Assembly: GCA_001723645.1 (NCBI GenBank)
Contig: MDLC01000026.1
Span: forward strand, 1-45,711
Reading direction: 5' to 3'
Length of the DNA: 45,711 nucleotides
From: Candidatus Endobugula sertula
Lineage (GTDB): Bacteria; Pseudomonadota; Gammaproteobacteria; Pseudomonadales; Cellvibrionaceae
A model generated the notes under the pieces. The model saw only the letters and a list, made by a program, of their open reading frames with translations, was not told where the DNA came from and made no database searches. Shown piece after piece: positions 36,231-45,329 of the stretch. Within the stretch, counting starts at the first letter, position 1; each line of letters opens with the position of its first letter. The position numbers and the translations under genes are program-made.

Positions 36231-37369
36231 ATGAGCGATTTTTACTTTTCAAAGTCATACACAGAAGCACGTCAACGATTCAAAAAAGCTGCCTTTGCTA
36301 TAGGTGCAGTCGTTAGTTCGTATCGTATAGACTCTAATTGTCAAGATGATCTTACTATATTGATGTAGCGATTATTGGCCCGGATACTGCGCCAACGATT
36401 GTAGTTTCATCGGGTGTGCATGGTGTTGAAGGCTTTTATGGTTCAGCCGTTCAACTTAAGCTTCTTGAACAGCTTGGAGATGCTAATACTGAACTTAATA
36501 TTCGGTATGTTTTCATTCATGCCGTTAATCCATTTGGATTTTCTCGTCTTCGACGCTTTAACGAAGACAATGTTGATTTGAATAGGAACTTCCTTACTAC
36601 AGAGGTTGAATTTGAAGGGACGCCAAGTGATTATGTACGTCTGAATCGCTTCTTGAATCCAGAGTCTTCGCCTTCTTGTTTTGAATTATTCAAACTCAAA
36701 GCAATGTGGAATATTTTTCGTCACGGTTTACAGCCTCTTAAGCAAGCTTTAGCAGGCGGGCAGTACGATTACCCCCAGGGAGTTTTTTTTGGTGGTCATG
36801 CCCCATGCCAGTCAACAAAGGTCATTTATGAAAACTGTGATTCATGGATAGGTGAATCAAATCAAATTATTCATATTGACTTACATACTGGCTTAGGGCC
36901 ATTTGCAAAGTACAAGTTACTCCTTACTGAGACGGCTGACTCGGCAGAATATCCTTGGTACATAGAAACTTTCGGCAAGAATTGTGTGGAACCAATGAAC
37001 GCACCACATCTTACTTCATATCAAGTTAATGGAATTTTCGGTGATTGGTTACGTGAACATTTTGCCTCTCGGCAATATCGTTTTGTTACAGCAGAATTTG
37101 GCACTTATGACATTATTCGAGTTTTTGGTGCAATTAGAACTGAAAATCGTGTGCATCATTATGGTGTTGAAGATAGCGCTATCTACAAGTCTACAAAGAC
37201 AGAGATTTTAGAGTGTTTTTGTCCCAGTGATAAATCATGGAGAAAGCAAGTTGTTAGGTCTGGCCTTGATATAATATTTCAGGCAGAAAAACGATTGAAG
37301 GCTGATACTCTGAAAGAATCCCCTCAAAACCCTATAAAAACTAATATTTTGAGTGTTTCAGCATGTTAA
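36231..37369 (+). pseudogene. DUF2817 (M14-like) peptidase, frameshifted near its N-terminus
   Basis: DUF2817 proteins are related to zinc carboxypeptidases. The N-terminal segment (36231-36368, FYFSKSYTEARQRFKKAA) is in one frame and ends at TAG 36366-36368. The remainder, from about 36360 (IDVAIIGPDTAPTIVVSSG) to 37369, is in another. A single shift at about 36355-36365 separates them. Zinc-site features are all in the second part: HGVEGFYGSA (His, Glu), DLNRNF, IHIDLHTGLG (His) and the Glu in TAEFGTYD. Restart at GTG 36416 would lose the strand before the zinc site. It overlaps the receptor gene by 7 bases. Sequencing error is possible. Confidence 0.75.
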
Positions 37370-39558
37370 TTTATAAATTATTCTTACTGTTTATATTTTC
37401 ATTATCTACCTATGCTATGGCAGTAGGTAATTATTTAGAATTTGAAGAAAATGAAAATTTATTTGTAACACTGACTAAATCTACAATATCAATTCACGAT
37501 TCTCCTAATTTTTTAACAAAACTTTCTTCTGATGATTTAATAGCTTTGGGCATAGATTCCATACCTGATGCTCTCAGGCTTGTTCCAGGTATGATGGTAA
37601 GTGATTTGCATGGTTCTAATACGCAAGTGGGTTATCATGGACTTGCTGTATCTATTCCTAGAAGAATGGACTTGCTCTATAACACTAGCTCAATGTATCG
37701 ATCAGGCTATGCTGGTATTCATTGGAAAAGGCTCCCTATTGATATTGAAGATATTGAATTTATCGAAATTATTAGAGGTAGTGCATCATCTGATTTTGGT
37801 TCCAATGCCCTGACGAGTGCTGTTAATTTAGTTCAAAATAGTATTGCATTAGAACCCTCATTTTTTAGTAGCGTTAAGGTTGGTTCTAGTGATTTAAGAA
37901 AAGTACGAGCTGGGTTTCATTTGGAGTCTAAAAATAACCATGTTTATCTGAGGTTTTTAGGGGAAGAAAGCTCTGGATATGATTTTGCTGAACGATCAGA
38001 TGATTATGAAGATTCATTTGATGGAAAAAGTATTTTACTCTCAGGTGAACATGAGTTAGAACATAATATGTTACTTGACTGGAATATTGCTTACAATGAT
38101 TATATATTTACTGCGCCAGATTTTAATTTTATTGGCGAAAGTGATTCGACAGAATCTAGTCAAGACAGTGTAGAAAATGTTCCTCCTGCCGATGAAAAAA
38201 ATATTCATAGTGTTATAAAAATATCTGGAGCAAAAGAAACCAGTACATGGAATATTTTTGGCAAGTACTCTGAGTTTGAGCGTGATCAGGAAATATTATT
38301 TTGTAATATTCAAGGGTCTTTCGATCCGCTCTTTGCAGAACTTGATGCTTCGCCTAATGTTCATATCGATCCTGCCGACTTTCCATTAGTAATTCAATCA
38401 GGTTTGTCCACTGGTGTTGTACAATTAGATGCTTCTATTGTTAATCCACTGGATGCTAATGACACTAGAATATTAACTGAATTGGGCCAAAGGCTTAGAA
38501 CATTTGGCCCCAATACAATATTAGCTAAGATTTGTGGTGATGCTGATATAAGTACATTAGAAAATAGAGTAAGTATTGGTGGACAATTTACTCAACAGTT
38601 ATTGGATAAGTTAAGCCTTTCATCCAGCTCAGAGTATATATATTCAATAGCAGAGTCTGAAAATTATTTTAAAGGTAAAGTAACAAGAAATACTTTTTTA
38701 CTTTCAAATAATTTACTTTACAAGCCCACTAAATTTCTTTCAGCTAGTGTTGGATTAATGGCTGAAATTGATGACTATCTTGATGGATTCGTCTTTTCTC
38801 CGAGAGCAGCTATTAATTATCATGTCAATAATAATTTTAGTATTAAGTCAATGTATTCTAAATCAAAGAGAACACCTGATTTACATGAAACAGATAGGAA
38901 ATGGCAAATCTCAGTCGATTATCTTGGTGATACAGTCGATTTTTTAGGACAATCTTCGGCTAACGTGTTTAGGATTGCCGAATCACCCGGCGATTTAAAG
39001 CCAGAAGAGATAGAAAGTTATGAGCTGGGTGTTGTTTATACTTCAAAAGATCGCAGGCATATATTTGATAGCAAAGTTTTTTATGAAGATATGATAAATT
39101 TGATATCAGACCCTTTTCTATACCTTGACTTTAATTTGACAAATGATGGAAAAATAAGAAAAAAAGGATTTGAGACGGCTTACAGTAGTAAAAACAATTG
39201 GATGAAATATGGCTTGTCTTACACTTACTTGGATTGGGATACATCAACACCTTATGAATCAACTTTGACCGCAAGGCATATCGGTAGCATTTGGAGTATA
39301 TTTAATTTGTCTGAGTCATCAAAACTTGGATTTTCTTTCAATGGTCACAGTGGCGGTGACAATCACACCTATAAATTGTATACACTTAATTACACAAAAA
39401 GCACTCAATTAGAGGGAGCACATTTTGACTTTCAAGTAGGTGTGAAAAGATATCCAAAATATACATATACCTTTACAGAGTACTCTCCCGATGATCCAGT
39501 TGCTATAGGCTTTGATAATCAGAACCAATATTACATGAAAATTAGCTTGTCTTATTAG
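37363..39558 (+). CDS. TonB-dependent outer-membrane receptor
   Basis: A signal peptide (about 1-20, cut near YAMA) is followed by a plug domain (about 30-170). The plug has the family pattern LTKLSSDDLIALGIDSIPDA, LRLVPGMMVSDLHG and IEIIRGSASSDFGSNAL. The remaining about 560 residues form a beta-barrel with alternating aromatic strands, ending NQYYMKISLSY. Two Cys (in LFCNIQG and AKICGDAD) may form a disulfide in a large loop. The plug resembles receptors for siderophores, cobalamin or peptides, but the ligand cannot be told from sequence. It sits between a peptidase gene and a gamma-glutamylcyclotransferase gene, so its ligand may be a peptide or amide. No tonB/exbBD genes are in the window. 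Confidence 0.9.
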   Translation: MLIYKLFLLFIFSLSTYAMAVGNYLEFEENENLFVTLTKSTISIHDSPNFLTKLSSDDLIALGIDSIPDALRLVPGMMVSDLHGSNTQVGYHGLAVSIPRRMDLLYNTSSMYRSGYAGIHWKRLPIDIEDIEFIEIIRGSASSDFGSNALTSAVNLVQNSIALEPSFFSSVKVGSSDLRKVRAGFHLESKNNHVYLRFLGEESSGYDFAERSDDYEDSFDGKSILLSGEHELEHNMLLDWNIAYNDYIFTAPDFNFIGESDSTESSQDSVENVPPADEKNIHSVIKISGAKETSTWNIFGKYSEFERDQEILFCNIQGSFDPLFAELDASPNVHIDPADFPLVIQSGLSTGVVQLDASIVNPLDANDTRILTELGQRLRTFGPNTILAKICGDADISTLENRVSIGGQFTQQLLDKLSLSSSSEYIYSIAESENYFKGKVTRNTFLLSNNLLYKPTKFLSASVGLMAEIDDYLDGFVFSPRAAINYHVNNNFSIKSMYSKSKRTPDLHETDRKWQISVDYLGDTVDFLGQSSANVFRIAESPGDLKPEEIESYELGVVYTSKDRRHIFDSKVFYEDMINLISDPFLYLDFNLTNDGKIRKKGFETAYSSKNNWMKYGLSYTYLDWDTSTPYESTLTARHIGSIWSIFNLSESSKLGFSFNGHSGGDNHTYKLYTLNYTKSTQLEGAHFDFQVGVKRYPKYTYTFTEYSPDDPVAIGFDNQNQYYMKISLSY

Positions 39559-39579
39559 TATTATATTTAGGAGACTATT

Positions 39580-40113
39580 ATGAAGTCTATTTACTATTTT
39601 GCTTACGGTTCTAATATGCTGGAAAAAGTAATATCGGGCAGACGTGGTATTCTTTATCATCGTAAGATGTCTGGTTTGGCTAAAGGGTGGAGGCTTGTAT
39701 TCAACTGCCCTGGCGTCAACAAATATGAACCGGCATTTGCAAATATAGAAAAAAATGATGATCACGATGTCGAAGGTGTTGTTTATCATATGTCTTCAGA
39801 AAATTTTGCTCAGCTAACTAAAACTGAAGGCAGTATGTATGATATTGTCGATATTGATGTACGGTTAACTAATGGCACGATGCTGAATGCCAAAACGCTT
39901 GTTAGTGACCCTTTGGTTAAACCTAATACGCCATCGTACCGTTATCTCCGTTTGCTCATTGATGGAGCAAAAGAAAATGACTTATTCTGGAACTATATTA
40001 ATATGTTGTCGAGTGTAAGTCATGCTCCCACCCCTCCTGGATATTCTTTTATTTGTTTTTTGGTATCTATATATTTAAGATTACGATTTCTTCTACTAAA
40101 AATTAAAGGTTAA
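39580..40113 (+). CDS. Gamma-glutamylcyclotransferase-like protein with hydrophobic tail
   Basis: Family enzymes release 5-oxoproline from gamma-glutamyl compounds. The substrate loop YFAYGSNMLEKV and the catalytic Glu in LTKTEGSMYDIVDI are present in this 177-aa protein. An excellent ribosome site (TTTAGGAG) precedes the ATG, 21 bases after the receptor gene. The last about 25 residues (CFLVSIYLRLRFLLLKIKG) are hydrophobic and basic, which is unusual for a soluble cyclotransferase and could attach it to the inner membrane. Which gamma-glutamyl substrate is used is unknown. Confidence 0.8.
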   Translation: MKSIYYFAYGSNMLEKVISGRRGILYHRKMSGLAKGWRLVFNCPGVNKYEPAFANIEKNDDHDVEGVVYHMSSENFAQLTKTEGSMYDIVDIDVRLTNGTMLNAKTLVSDPLVKPNTPSYRYLRLLIDGAKENDLFWNYINMLSSVSHAPTPPGYSFICFLVSIYLRLRFLLLKIKG

Positions 40114-40165
40114 AAATTATTTTATGTCTGTCTCAATTCCTTTTGATTAATAAAAATTATAAATA

Positions 40166-40588
40166 ATGTTTACTTACGAAACGTTAGATGCTATTGCTGA
40201 TGCCTATAATCCGACTTTATTTATTGTTTTTATTGTATTTTCTTTTATTTACTATAAGCAGAGCGGTTGGTTGGTAGTATTCAAAGGTTTTTTAGGGATA
40301 TTGATTTGTTACTTGGTTATGTTTGCTGATAATACCCTAAAATTATGGCATACATTGTCCTTGGATTATAGTACTCATTCATCAGTTGCGTTTTCACTAG
40401 TCTATTTCTTAATACATAGGTGTACAATTAAAAGCTCTGTCTCATTGAGTTTTGTCACAAGCCTTATTTGTTATTATCTATTAGTGATATATCAGCAATA
40501 TCATACGATACAGGATATTATATCTACGTTAATTATTGTCGTCCCTTTGATTTTTTATGCTTATCGTGGGGTTGATCTGTTGCGCTAA
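40166..40588 (+). CDS. Small PAP2-like integral membrane protein, 140 aa
   Basis: Four or five membrane spans cover most of this 140-aa protein. DYSTHSSVAFSLVYFLI and YQQYHTIQDIISTLIIV lie where PAP2 phosphatases have their second (SGHS) and third (SRxxxxxHxxxD) motifs, so it may be a reduced or degenerate PAP2 relative. The first, lysine-arginine motif is missing, so activity is doubtful. No clear ribosome site precedes the ATG. It is the last gene of the AT-rich operon and is followed 20 bases later by the target duplication of an IS4 element. Confidence 0.5.
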   Translation: MFTYETLDAIADAYNPTLFIVFIVFSFIYYKQSGWLVVFKGFLGILICYLVMFADNTLKLWHTLSLDYSTHSSVAFSLVYFLIHRCTIKSSVSLSFVTSLICYYLLVIYQQYHTIQDIISTLIIVVPLIFYAYRGVDLLR

Positions 40589-40607
40589 GATAAGGGCGGC
40601 AGCAGAT

Positions 40608-40616
40608 AAATTAAAT
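40608..40616. repeat. Target-site duplication, left copy
   Basis: AAATTAAAT borders the left inverted repeat of the IS4 element. The identical right copy is at 41876-41884. Nine bases is within the range known for IS4-family elements. Confidence 0.9.
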
Positions 40617-41875
40617 CATTGCTGTCCCATAAATATGAGATAAAAAAGGCTTAAATCTCAACTGGTTGGTACAATGGATGTGCGAAAAACACTGCAAAAC
40701 TAGGAAATTTAAGCCTTGTCACATCATAATACGATTTTCTCACAATGGCTAAAATTAATACCGAGACATGAATGTGACCCTCTGGCAAAACAGCACCACG
40801 AAGGCCAAAAATTGCGCAAAATGTCGCGCTGGCCTTAGTGCATTGCCCTTGGCCTCGCACAACTCTCTGGGCGAAGTAGTCTTCGCGACATCGTTAGTAA
40901 CATGAACGCTCAAATGAACAAACTTTATCACTTGGGGGCTACCTCGGTGAGTCGTTCATCTCTATCACGAGTGAATGAGCAACAACCCTATACATTATAT
41001 GAAGCACTGTTTAATAAACTCTTTTCACGCTGCTAAGGCTTGGCGCCAAAGCATGGCTTTAGTTTTAAAAATAAACGGTATTCCCTTGATGCATCAACCA
41101 TTGATTTGTGTTTATCGGTTTTTCCCTGGGCAACGTTTCGTCGTGCCAAAGGCGCCATTAAGCTACATGTCGGTCTTGACCATGACGGCTATCTACCTGC
41201 CTTCGTGACTGTCACTGAGGGTAAAGCCCATGACATCACTGTAGGTCGGACATTGAAGCTACCAAAGGAAAGCATCGTCGTTTTTGATCGTGGTTACACA
41301 GATGACTCTTGGTATAACCTGTTGAACAATAACGGTATTTTCTTCGTCACTCGGCAAAAATCCAATGCCAGCTATGATGTTATTGAGCGCCGTAATATAT
41401 CAAAAAACCAGGGCCTGACCTCTGATCAAACCATTAAAATCAAAGGTACAAAAGCCAACGATTGTCCTATAGCGCTACGTCGTATCGGTTATCGAGATCC
41501 TGAAACAGGTCTTCCTCACCGACAATGTTAAGTGGGCCGCTAAGACTATTGCCGATATCTATAAGGCACTTTGGTAGATCGAGCTTTTTTTCAAATGGAT
41601 CAAACAAAACGTGAAAATTAAATCATTTATAGGCACATCTAAAAATGCAGTTTTGACTCAAATTTGGATTGCTTTGTGTATATATCTTCTGTTGGCCTAT
41701 ATTAAATCCTGTAACCAATTGAGTATCAGTAGTCAGCAGATTATTCGTTTACTACAGCTCAATTTATTCGAGCGGCGCGACCTGATGGCCTTGCTAAAAG
41801 GTAATCCGCCAACGCCTCTCGAAAAACCTATGCAATCCCAACTGCCATTTGCTTAAAAGTTATGGGACAGCAATG
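40617..41875 (+). mobile_element. IS4-family insertion sequence (ISPepr1/DUF4372 type), complete ends
   Basis: The element is 1259 bp. Its ends CATTGCTGTCCCATAA (40617-40632) and TTATGGGACAGCAATG (41860-41875) are perfect 16-bp inverted repeats. The 9-bp sequence AAATTAAAT directly flanks it on both sides (40608-40616 and 41876-41884), a clean target duplication. The insertion is therefore a simple one and relatively young, although its single transposase gene is broken. Confidence 0.95.
40716..41856 (+). pseudogene. IS4-family transposase with DUF4372, several stops and one frameshift
   Basis: The gene starts at TTG 40716 (SHHNTIFSQWLKLIPRHE, the DUF4372 region) and runs to TAA 41854-41856. 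In-frame stops occur at 40836-40838 (TAG) and 41034-41036 (TAA). A frameshift or small deletion lies near 41500-41515, where codons between ETG and FLTDN are lost. A TAG follows at 41575-41577. Catalytic blocks are still readable: YSLDASTIDLCLS (first Asp), VVFDRGYTDDSW (second Asp) and IELFFKWIKQNVKIKSF (Glu). The TAG at 41575 replaces the Gln of a WQIELFF motif. Not functional, though a related transposase elsewhere could still move the element. Confidence 0.92.
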
Positions 41876-41884
41876 AAATTAAAT
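41876..41884. repeat. Target-site duplication, right copy
   Basis: AAATTAAAT borders the right inverted repeat of the IS4 element and matches 40608-40616 exactly. Confidence 0.9.
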
Positions 41885-41899
41885 ACAAGTTTATTCTCT

Positions 41900-43840
41900 T
41901 TAGGATTTACCTTTAATATTGTTAATGACCTCATTAGTCACTCTCTTTGATTTCAGTGCTTTTTGTAAGACAGCTTGAAGGTCAGTTATATCAAAAGGCT
42001 TTTCTAATACTTCATGAAATAGCGTGTCAAGCTTTTCTAAATGATAAGGGCTAGATTCTGCGGTAATACATACATAAAAAGTAGTATTTTTAGGAAGGGT
42101 AGATGTTAGCTTTTTCATAATTACATCACCACTGAGGTTAGGCATATGAAAGTCAATAAAGGCTAGGTCAAAGGATTCTTTGGTCATCTGTGATAAACCG
42201 ATTTCGGGAATATTCTCAGAAGCAGTTTCAATACCATACTTGTTTAACATCTCAGTTAATGTAAAACAAGTGTGTTGGTCATCATCAATAATCAGCGCTT
42301 TAAAATTGCTTTTACTAAGCTCCTCAGTTAACAGTAAAGTATTCTCGGTATTAGTAGACATTGTACTGGTAATCGGAATATTGATTTTAAAAACACTACC
42401 AATATCTACTTTGGAAGAAAGAGTGATTTCAGCACCTAGTAAATCGATAATTCGCTTCACATAGAAGAGACCTAACCCCCTGCCTTGATGAGTAGAAGTA
42501 GAAATATTATTGAGTTGTATATGCTTATTAAAAATTACTTTATATTTATCTTCAGGGATACCAATGCCTGAATCTTTAATTTGAATCAATAAACTGTCTT
42601 TTTTTACTATCCATGTAATGGATATAGCCCCAGATTCAGTAAATTTAAGTGCATTATCTAATAGGTTTTCGAGTACCAGTAGTAGCTTTCCTTTATCAAT
42701 GTTGATGTAATATAAAAGTTGAGTTGTTTGCTGGCTACCTTTATATACACTAAAACCAAGACCCTTTTCAGAAAATTTAGTTTCGTAAAGTGATTTTATT
42801 TGAGAAAAAATTTCATTTAAATTAACTTTAGTTTTATTTTCTATAAGCTTTTGCTGCTCAAATTCTTCAAAATTAAAAAGCTCTGTCATGATTTCTTTGA
42901 GAACTATAGAGGACTCATAGCAAGCGTTAACTTTTTCAGAAAGGCTAGGGTTATCTTTGATTGTGTCGGATTGTTCTACAATCATGCTAATTAGATTAAT
43001 TATAACCCCAACGGGTGTTTTAATATCGTGGGAAATAGCGCGGATAAAGTCTTCTTTAAATTGTTCCGCTTCTTGGGCTAATATTTTAGCTTCCATTGCT
43101 TGATTTAAGCTATCTTTTAACTGTGCGTCTCGTTTGTATATGGTTTCTGAGAGCTCTTGTAGTGATCGGTATATTGCATTTAATTCTTCAACTCGATAGA
43201 TTCCTTTATTTTTTAAGGTTATATTATCCCCTTGTTTTATGGAATTCATAGTATTTATAATGTTGTTTAGATATTTATAAATATAACGATTAAATAAATA
43301 AAGAAAAAATATTGTTATCATTACAGCAATAAATAATAAACCACCAGTAAATAGTGCCTGTTGAGTAATTTTTTTATTCATATAGTTACTTGAAAAAGTA
43401 ATTACCACTTTAGCAATGGTTTTTACTTCTTTATTTTCTACTTTATCTAGGCCATCAATGGAAATTTCGTCATATTGTGAAAGTAAACTATAAGTTTTAG
43501 CAACTATTCTTAATTCTTTATTAATTGTTTTTTGTTTTCTATAAATAACCTCGCGGGTTAATTTTCGCACTTCAATGGCATGTATTTCTTTATAACTTAA
43601 GTAGTCATTAATAATAGATTCAATACCATTAATATCACCTTTTGCTACTTCAAATGACAACCCACTGTTAAGCAAGCTAGTAGATATAATATATTCATTG
43701 CGTTTGGCCTGACTCTTATCAAATTTATAATTCGATATTTGGATAATAATTGACGCCATAACCAGTACAACAAAAATTATAAATATTAATGTTGAAGTGA
43801 TAGTGACCAGCTTCCAAGGCTTTTTCTTGAAAAGAATCAT
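41900..43840 (-). CDS. Hybrid sensor histidine kinase with C-terminal receiver
   Basis: In this 646-aa membrane protein a first span (about 12-34) and a second (about 162-184) bracket a periplasmic sensing domain. A HAMP-like linker (about 186-240) and coiled coil follow. The phosphorylated His is His271 (ISHDIKTPVG). The ATPase shows the N box LENLLDNALKF (Asn395), DSGIGIPE and GRGLGLFYVKRI. The C-terminal receiver (about 512-635) has acidic pair IIDDDQ and phospho-acceptor Asp563 (LAFIDFHMPN). No separate response regulator with an output domain is adjacent, so the phosphoryl path continues elsewhere or through the receiver itself. Its start overlaps the stop of the periplasmic-binding gene by four bases (ATGA), which suggests that protein feeds the sensor. 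Confidence 0.93.
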   Translation of the reverse strand: MILFKKKPWKLVTITSTLIFIIFVVLVMASIIIQISNYKFDKSQAKRNEYIISTSLLNSGLSFEVAKGDINGIESIINDYLSYKEIHAIEVRKLTREVIYRKQKTINKELRIVAKTYSLLSQYDEISIDGLDKVENKEVKTIAKVVITFSSNYMNKKITQQALFTGGLLFIAVMITIFFLYLFNRYIYKYLNNIINTMNSIKQGDNITLKNKGIYRVEELNAIYRSLQELSETIYKRDAQLKDSLNQAMEAKILAQEAEQFKEDFIRAISHDIKTPVGVIINLISMIVEQSDTIKDNPSLSEKVNACYESSIVLKEIMTELFNFEEFEQQKLIENKTKVNLNEIFSQIKSLYETKFSEKGLGFSVYKGSQQTTQLLYYINIDKGKLLLVLENLLDNALKFTESGAISITWIVKKDSLLIQIKDSGIGIPEDKYKVIFNKHIQLNNISTSTHQGRGLGLFYVKRIIDLLGAEITLSSKVDIGSVFKINIPITSTMSTNTENTLLLTEELSKSNFKALIIDDDQHTCFTLTEMLNKYGIETASENIPEIGLSQMTKESFDLAFIDFHMPNLSGDVIMKKLTSTLPKNTTFYVCITAESSPYHLEKLDTLFHEVLEKPFDITDLQAVLQKALKSKRVTNEVINNIKGKS

Positions 43841-44691
43841 TTCAGATTTTCCCTAATATCTACATTGTAGACATCTGCCATAGTTTTATTGGTATAAATA
43901 TCCATATCAGAGACATAATGGTGTCCGCTTTTATTAGCGTTTTCGCCTGATAAAATTTGGTTGGCTAAATTATAAGTTTTCTTAATAATGGAATCTTCGG
44001 AAGGGATAACTGCTACAGTTGCCCCTGTTTTTAAAAGAGACTTTGAAGTAGCAATAACAGGAATTTGTTTTGTAAATAATGAACGTAGAATGACAGCAAC
44101 ATTTCTGGGTTGATAAATATTTCTATTTTTTGTTAGTAGTAATAAATCAATATTATGATTTTTTAAGTTGCGAATATCTTTAAAAATATCACCTGAGTAT
44201 TTAATTGAAATAAGATCAGTGCTAGATTGACTTAGCTGTATTTTTATTTCATCTATTATTACTTTTTCTTCAGAGGTATAAATCAAACCTATCTTTTGAT
44301 TTTTAAAGTGTGAAATTAAAAAATATGAAATTTTATCAGGCGAGGGCTCAGAGTATATACTATGGCTTATTATTCCATATTTATTATAATGGACAGAGCG
44401 ATCCAATGGATTGATAAATGACGATATTAAAAATGCGTGAGGTTTTTTAGTTACTTGATCAAGAGCTTCTTTTCCAAGGGTAATAATAATATCTGAAGTA
44501 TTGGTTTGATTGAGAGTGCTGACAATTTTAGTAGGTGTATTAATGTTTTCCTTGATTTTACGAGCAATCGTTAGTGCTTTTTCTTGCGGGGGAGAAACAA
44601 TAATGACGTCAGAAAAAGTATAGGAAGGAAGTAAAGTGGAAACAACAAAAAATATCGATTTTAAAATTGATGTTCTAAATAACGATAGCAT
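43837..44691 (-). CDS. ABC_sub_bind-type periplasmic binding protein
   Basis: A signal peptide (about 1-27) precedes a two-lobed fold resembling PF04392 (TrpX-like) binding proteins, with LISHFKNQKIGLIYTSE, LLLLTKNRNIYQPR and IPVIATSKSLLKTGATVAVI as recognisable blocks in the 284 residues. These proteins normally deliver ligands to ABC transporters, but no permease or ATPase gene is near. Co-translation with a histidine kinase suggests it works as a ligand-sensing subunit instead. It is separated by 6 bases from the gene upstream. Ligand unknown; some relatives bind aromatic amino acids. Confidence 0.75.
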   Translation of the reverse strand: MLSLFRTSILKSIFFVVSTLLPSYTFSDVIIVSPPQEKALTIARKIKENINTPTKIVSTLNQTNTSDIIITLGKEALDQVTKKPHAFLISSFINPLDRSVHYNKYGIISHSIYSEPSPDKISYFLISHFKNQKIGLIYTSEEKVIIDEIKIQLSQSSTDLISIKYSGDIFKDIRNLKNHNIDLLLLTKNRNIYQPRNVAVILRSLFTKQIPVIATSKSLLKTGATVAVIPSEDSIIKKTYNLANQILSGENANKSGHHYVSDMDIYTNKTMADVYNVDIRENLK

Positions 44692-44697
44692 ACAACG

Positions 44698-45267
44698 CTA
44701 TAAAAGGTTATCTTTGGATAGAATCAGTAAGCTTAGTACTTGTTTTTCCACCTCGTCAAAATTGGAACGTATGTTATTCTTAAAACAGTGATTAATTATT
44801 CTATAATAGATTAGTCTTATGTCTTTTTTTGAAATATCTTTGTTGGTATCAATATCATTATTTTTAGCGACTTCTTCTACTTTTAAAATGATTTGACTGG
44901 TTAAAACAGGGTCTTTTTCATAGAATTCTGAAAGAGCAAAGTCGGCGGCAAAAGGGCTTTTATTGCCAGTTAATAAGTATTCAGCTAACACATTTCCATC
45001 AGTAGTTTTGTTTTTAAGCTCTAGTAATTCAGTTAGCGATGTAACTAGCTGATTGAATGCTTCGGCCTTATTAGGTGGGCGATCATCATTCAGCATTTTC
45101 CTAGCTCCAATTTTTGTCAAATTTGTGAACTCGGAAACTAGAGCAACATACTCCCTTGGCTTTACTCCCAGCTCAGTAAAAATAATGCCTAATCTCTCTG
45201 AAAATCCAGGAGAGTGCTGAGGAGTATACTTTTCACTATGTGTTAGCGTATCTGTTGAATTGACCAT
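44698..45267 (-). CDS. Probable HTH-containing protein, first gene of the sensory operon
   Basis: The N-terminal part (about 20-85) resembles a lambda-repressor-like helix-turn-helix (FSERLGIIFTELGVKPREYV, then LTKIGARKMLNDDRPPNKAE), in the order seen in phage-type XRE repressors. The C-terminal about 100 residues are helical and unassigned. It heads the operon and faces a region with palindromes (45330-45372), so autoregulation is plausible. The HTH call is from pattern alone and moderately sure. Confidence 0.5.
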   Translation of the reverse strand: MVNSTDTLTHSEKYTPQHSPGFSERLGIIFTELGVKPREYVALVSEFTNLTKIGARKMLNDDRPPNKAEAFNQLVTSLTELLELKNKTTDGNVLAEYLLTGNKSPFAADFALSEFYEKDPVLTSQIILKVEEVAKNNDIDTNKDISKKDIRLIYYRIINHCFKNNIRSNFDEVEKQVLSLLILSKDNLL

Positions 45268-45329
45268 AATTGAATAAAAATAACTGTTTATATAAAAAAA
45301 TACAATAAGCCAAGGGTAAAAAAGTAAAT

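Noticed and set aside
41040-41531. Independent 163-aa gene
   Set aside because: It is the middle part of the broken IS4 transposase, bounded by a stop and a frameshift.
43837-44691. Part of a complete ABC importer
   Set aside because: No permease or ATPase gene is adjacent, and the gene is translationally coupled to a histidine kinase.
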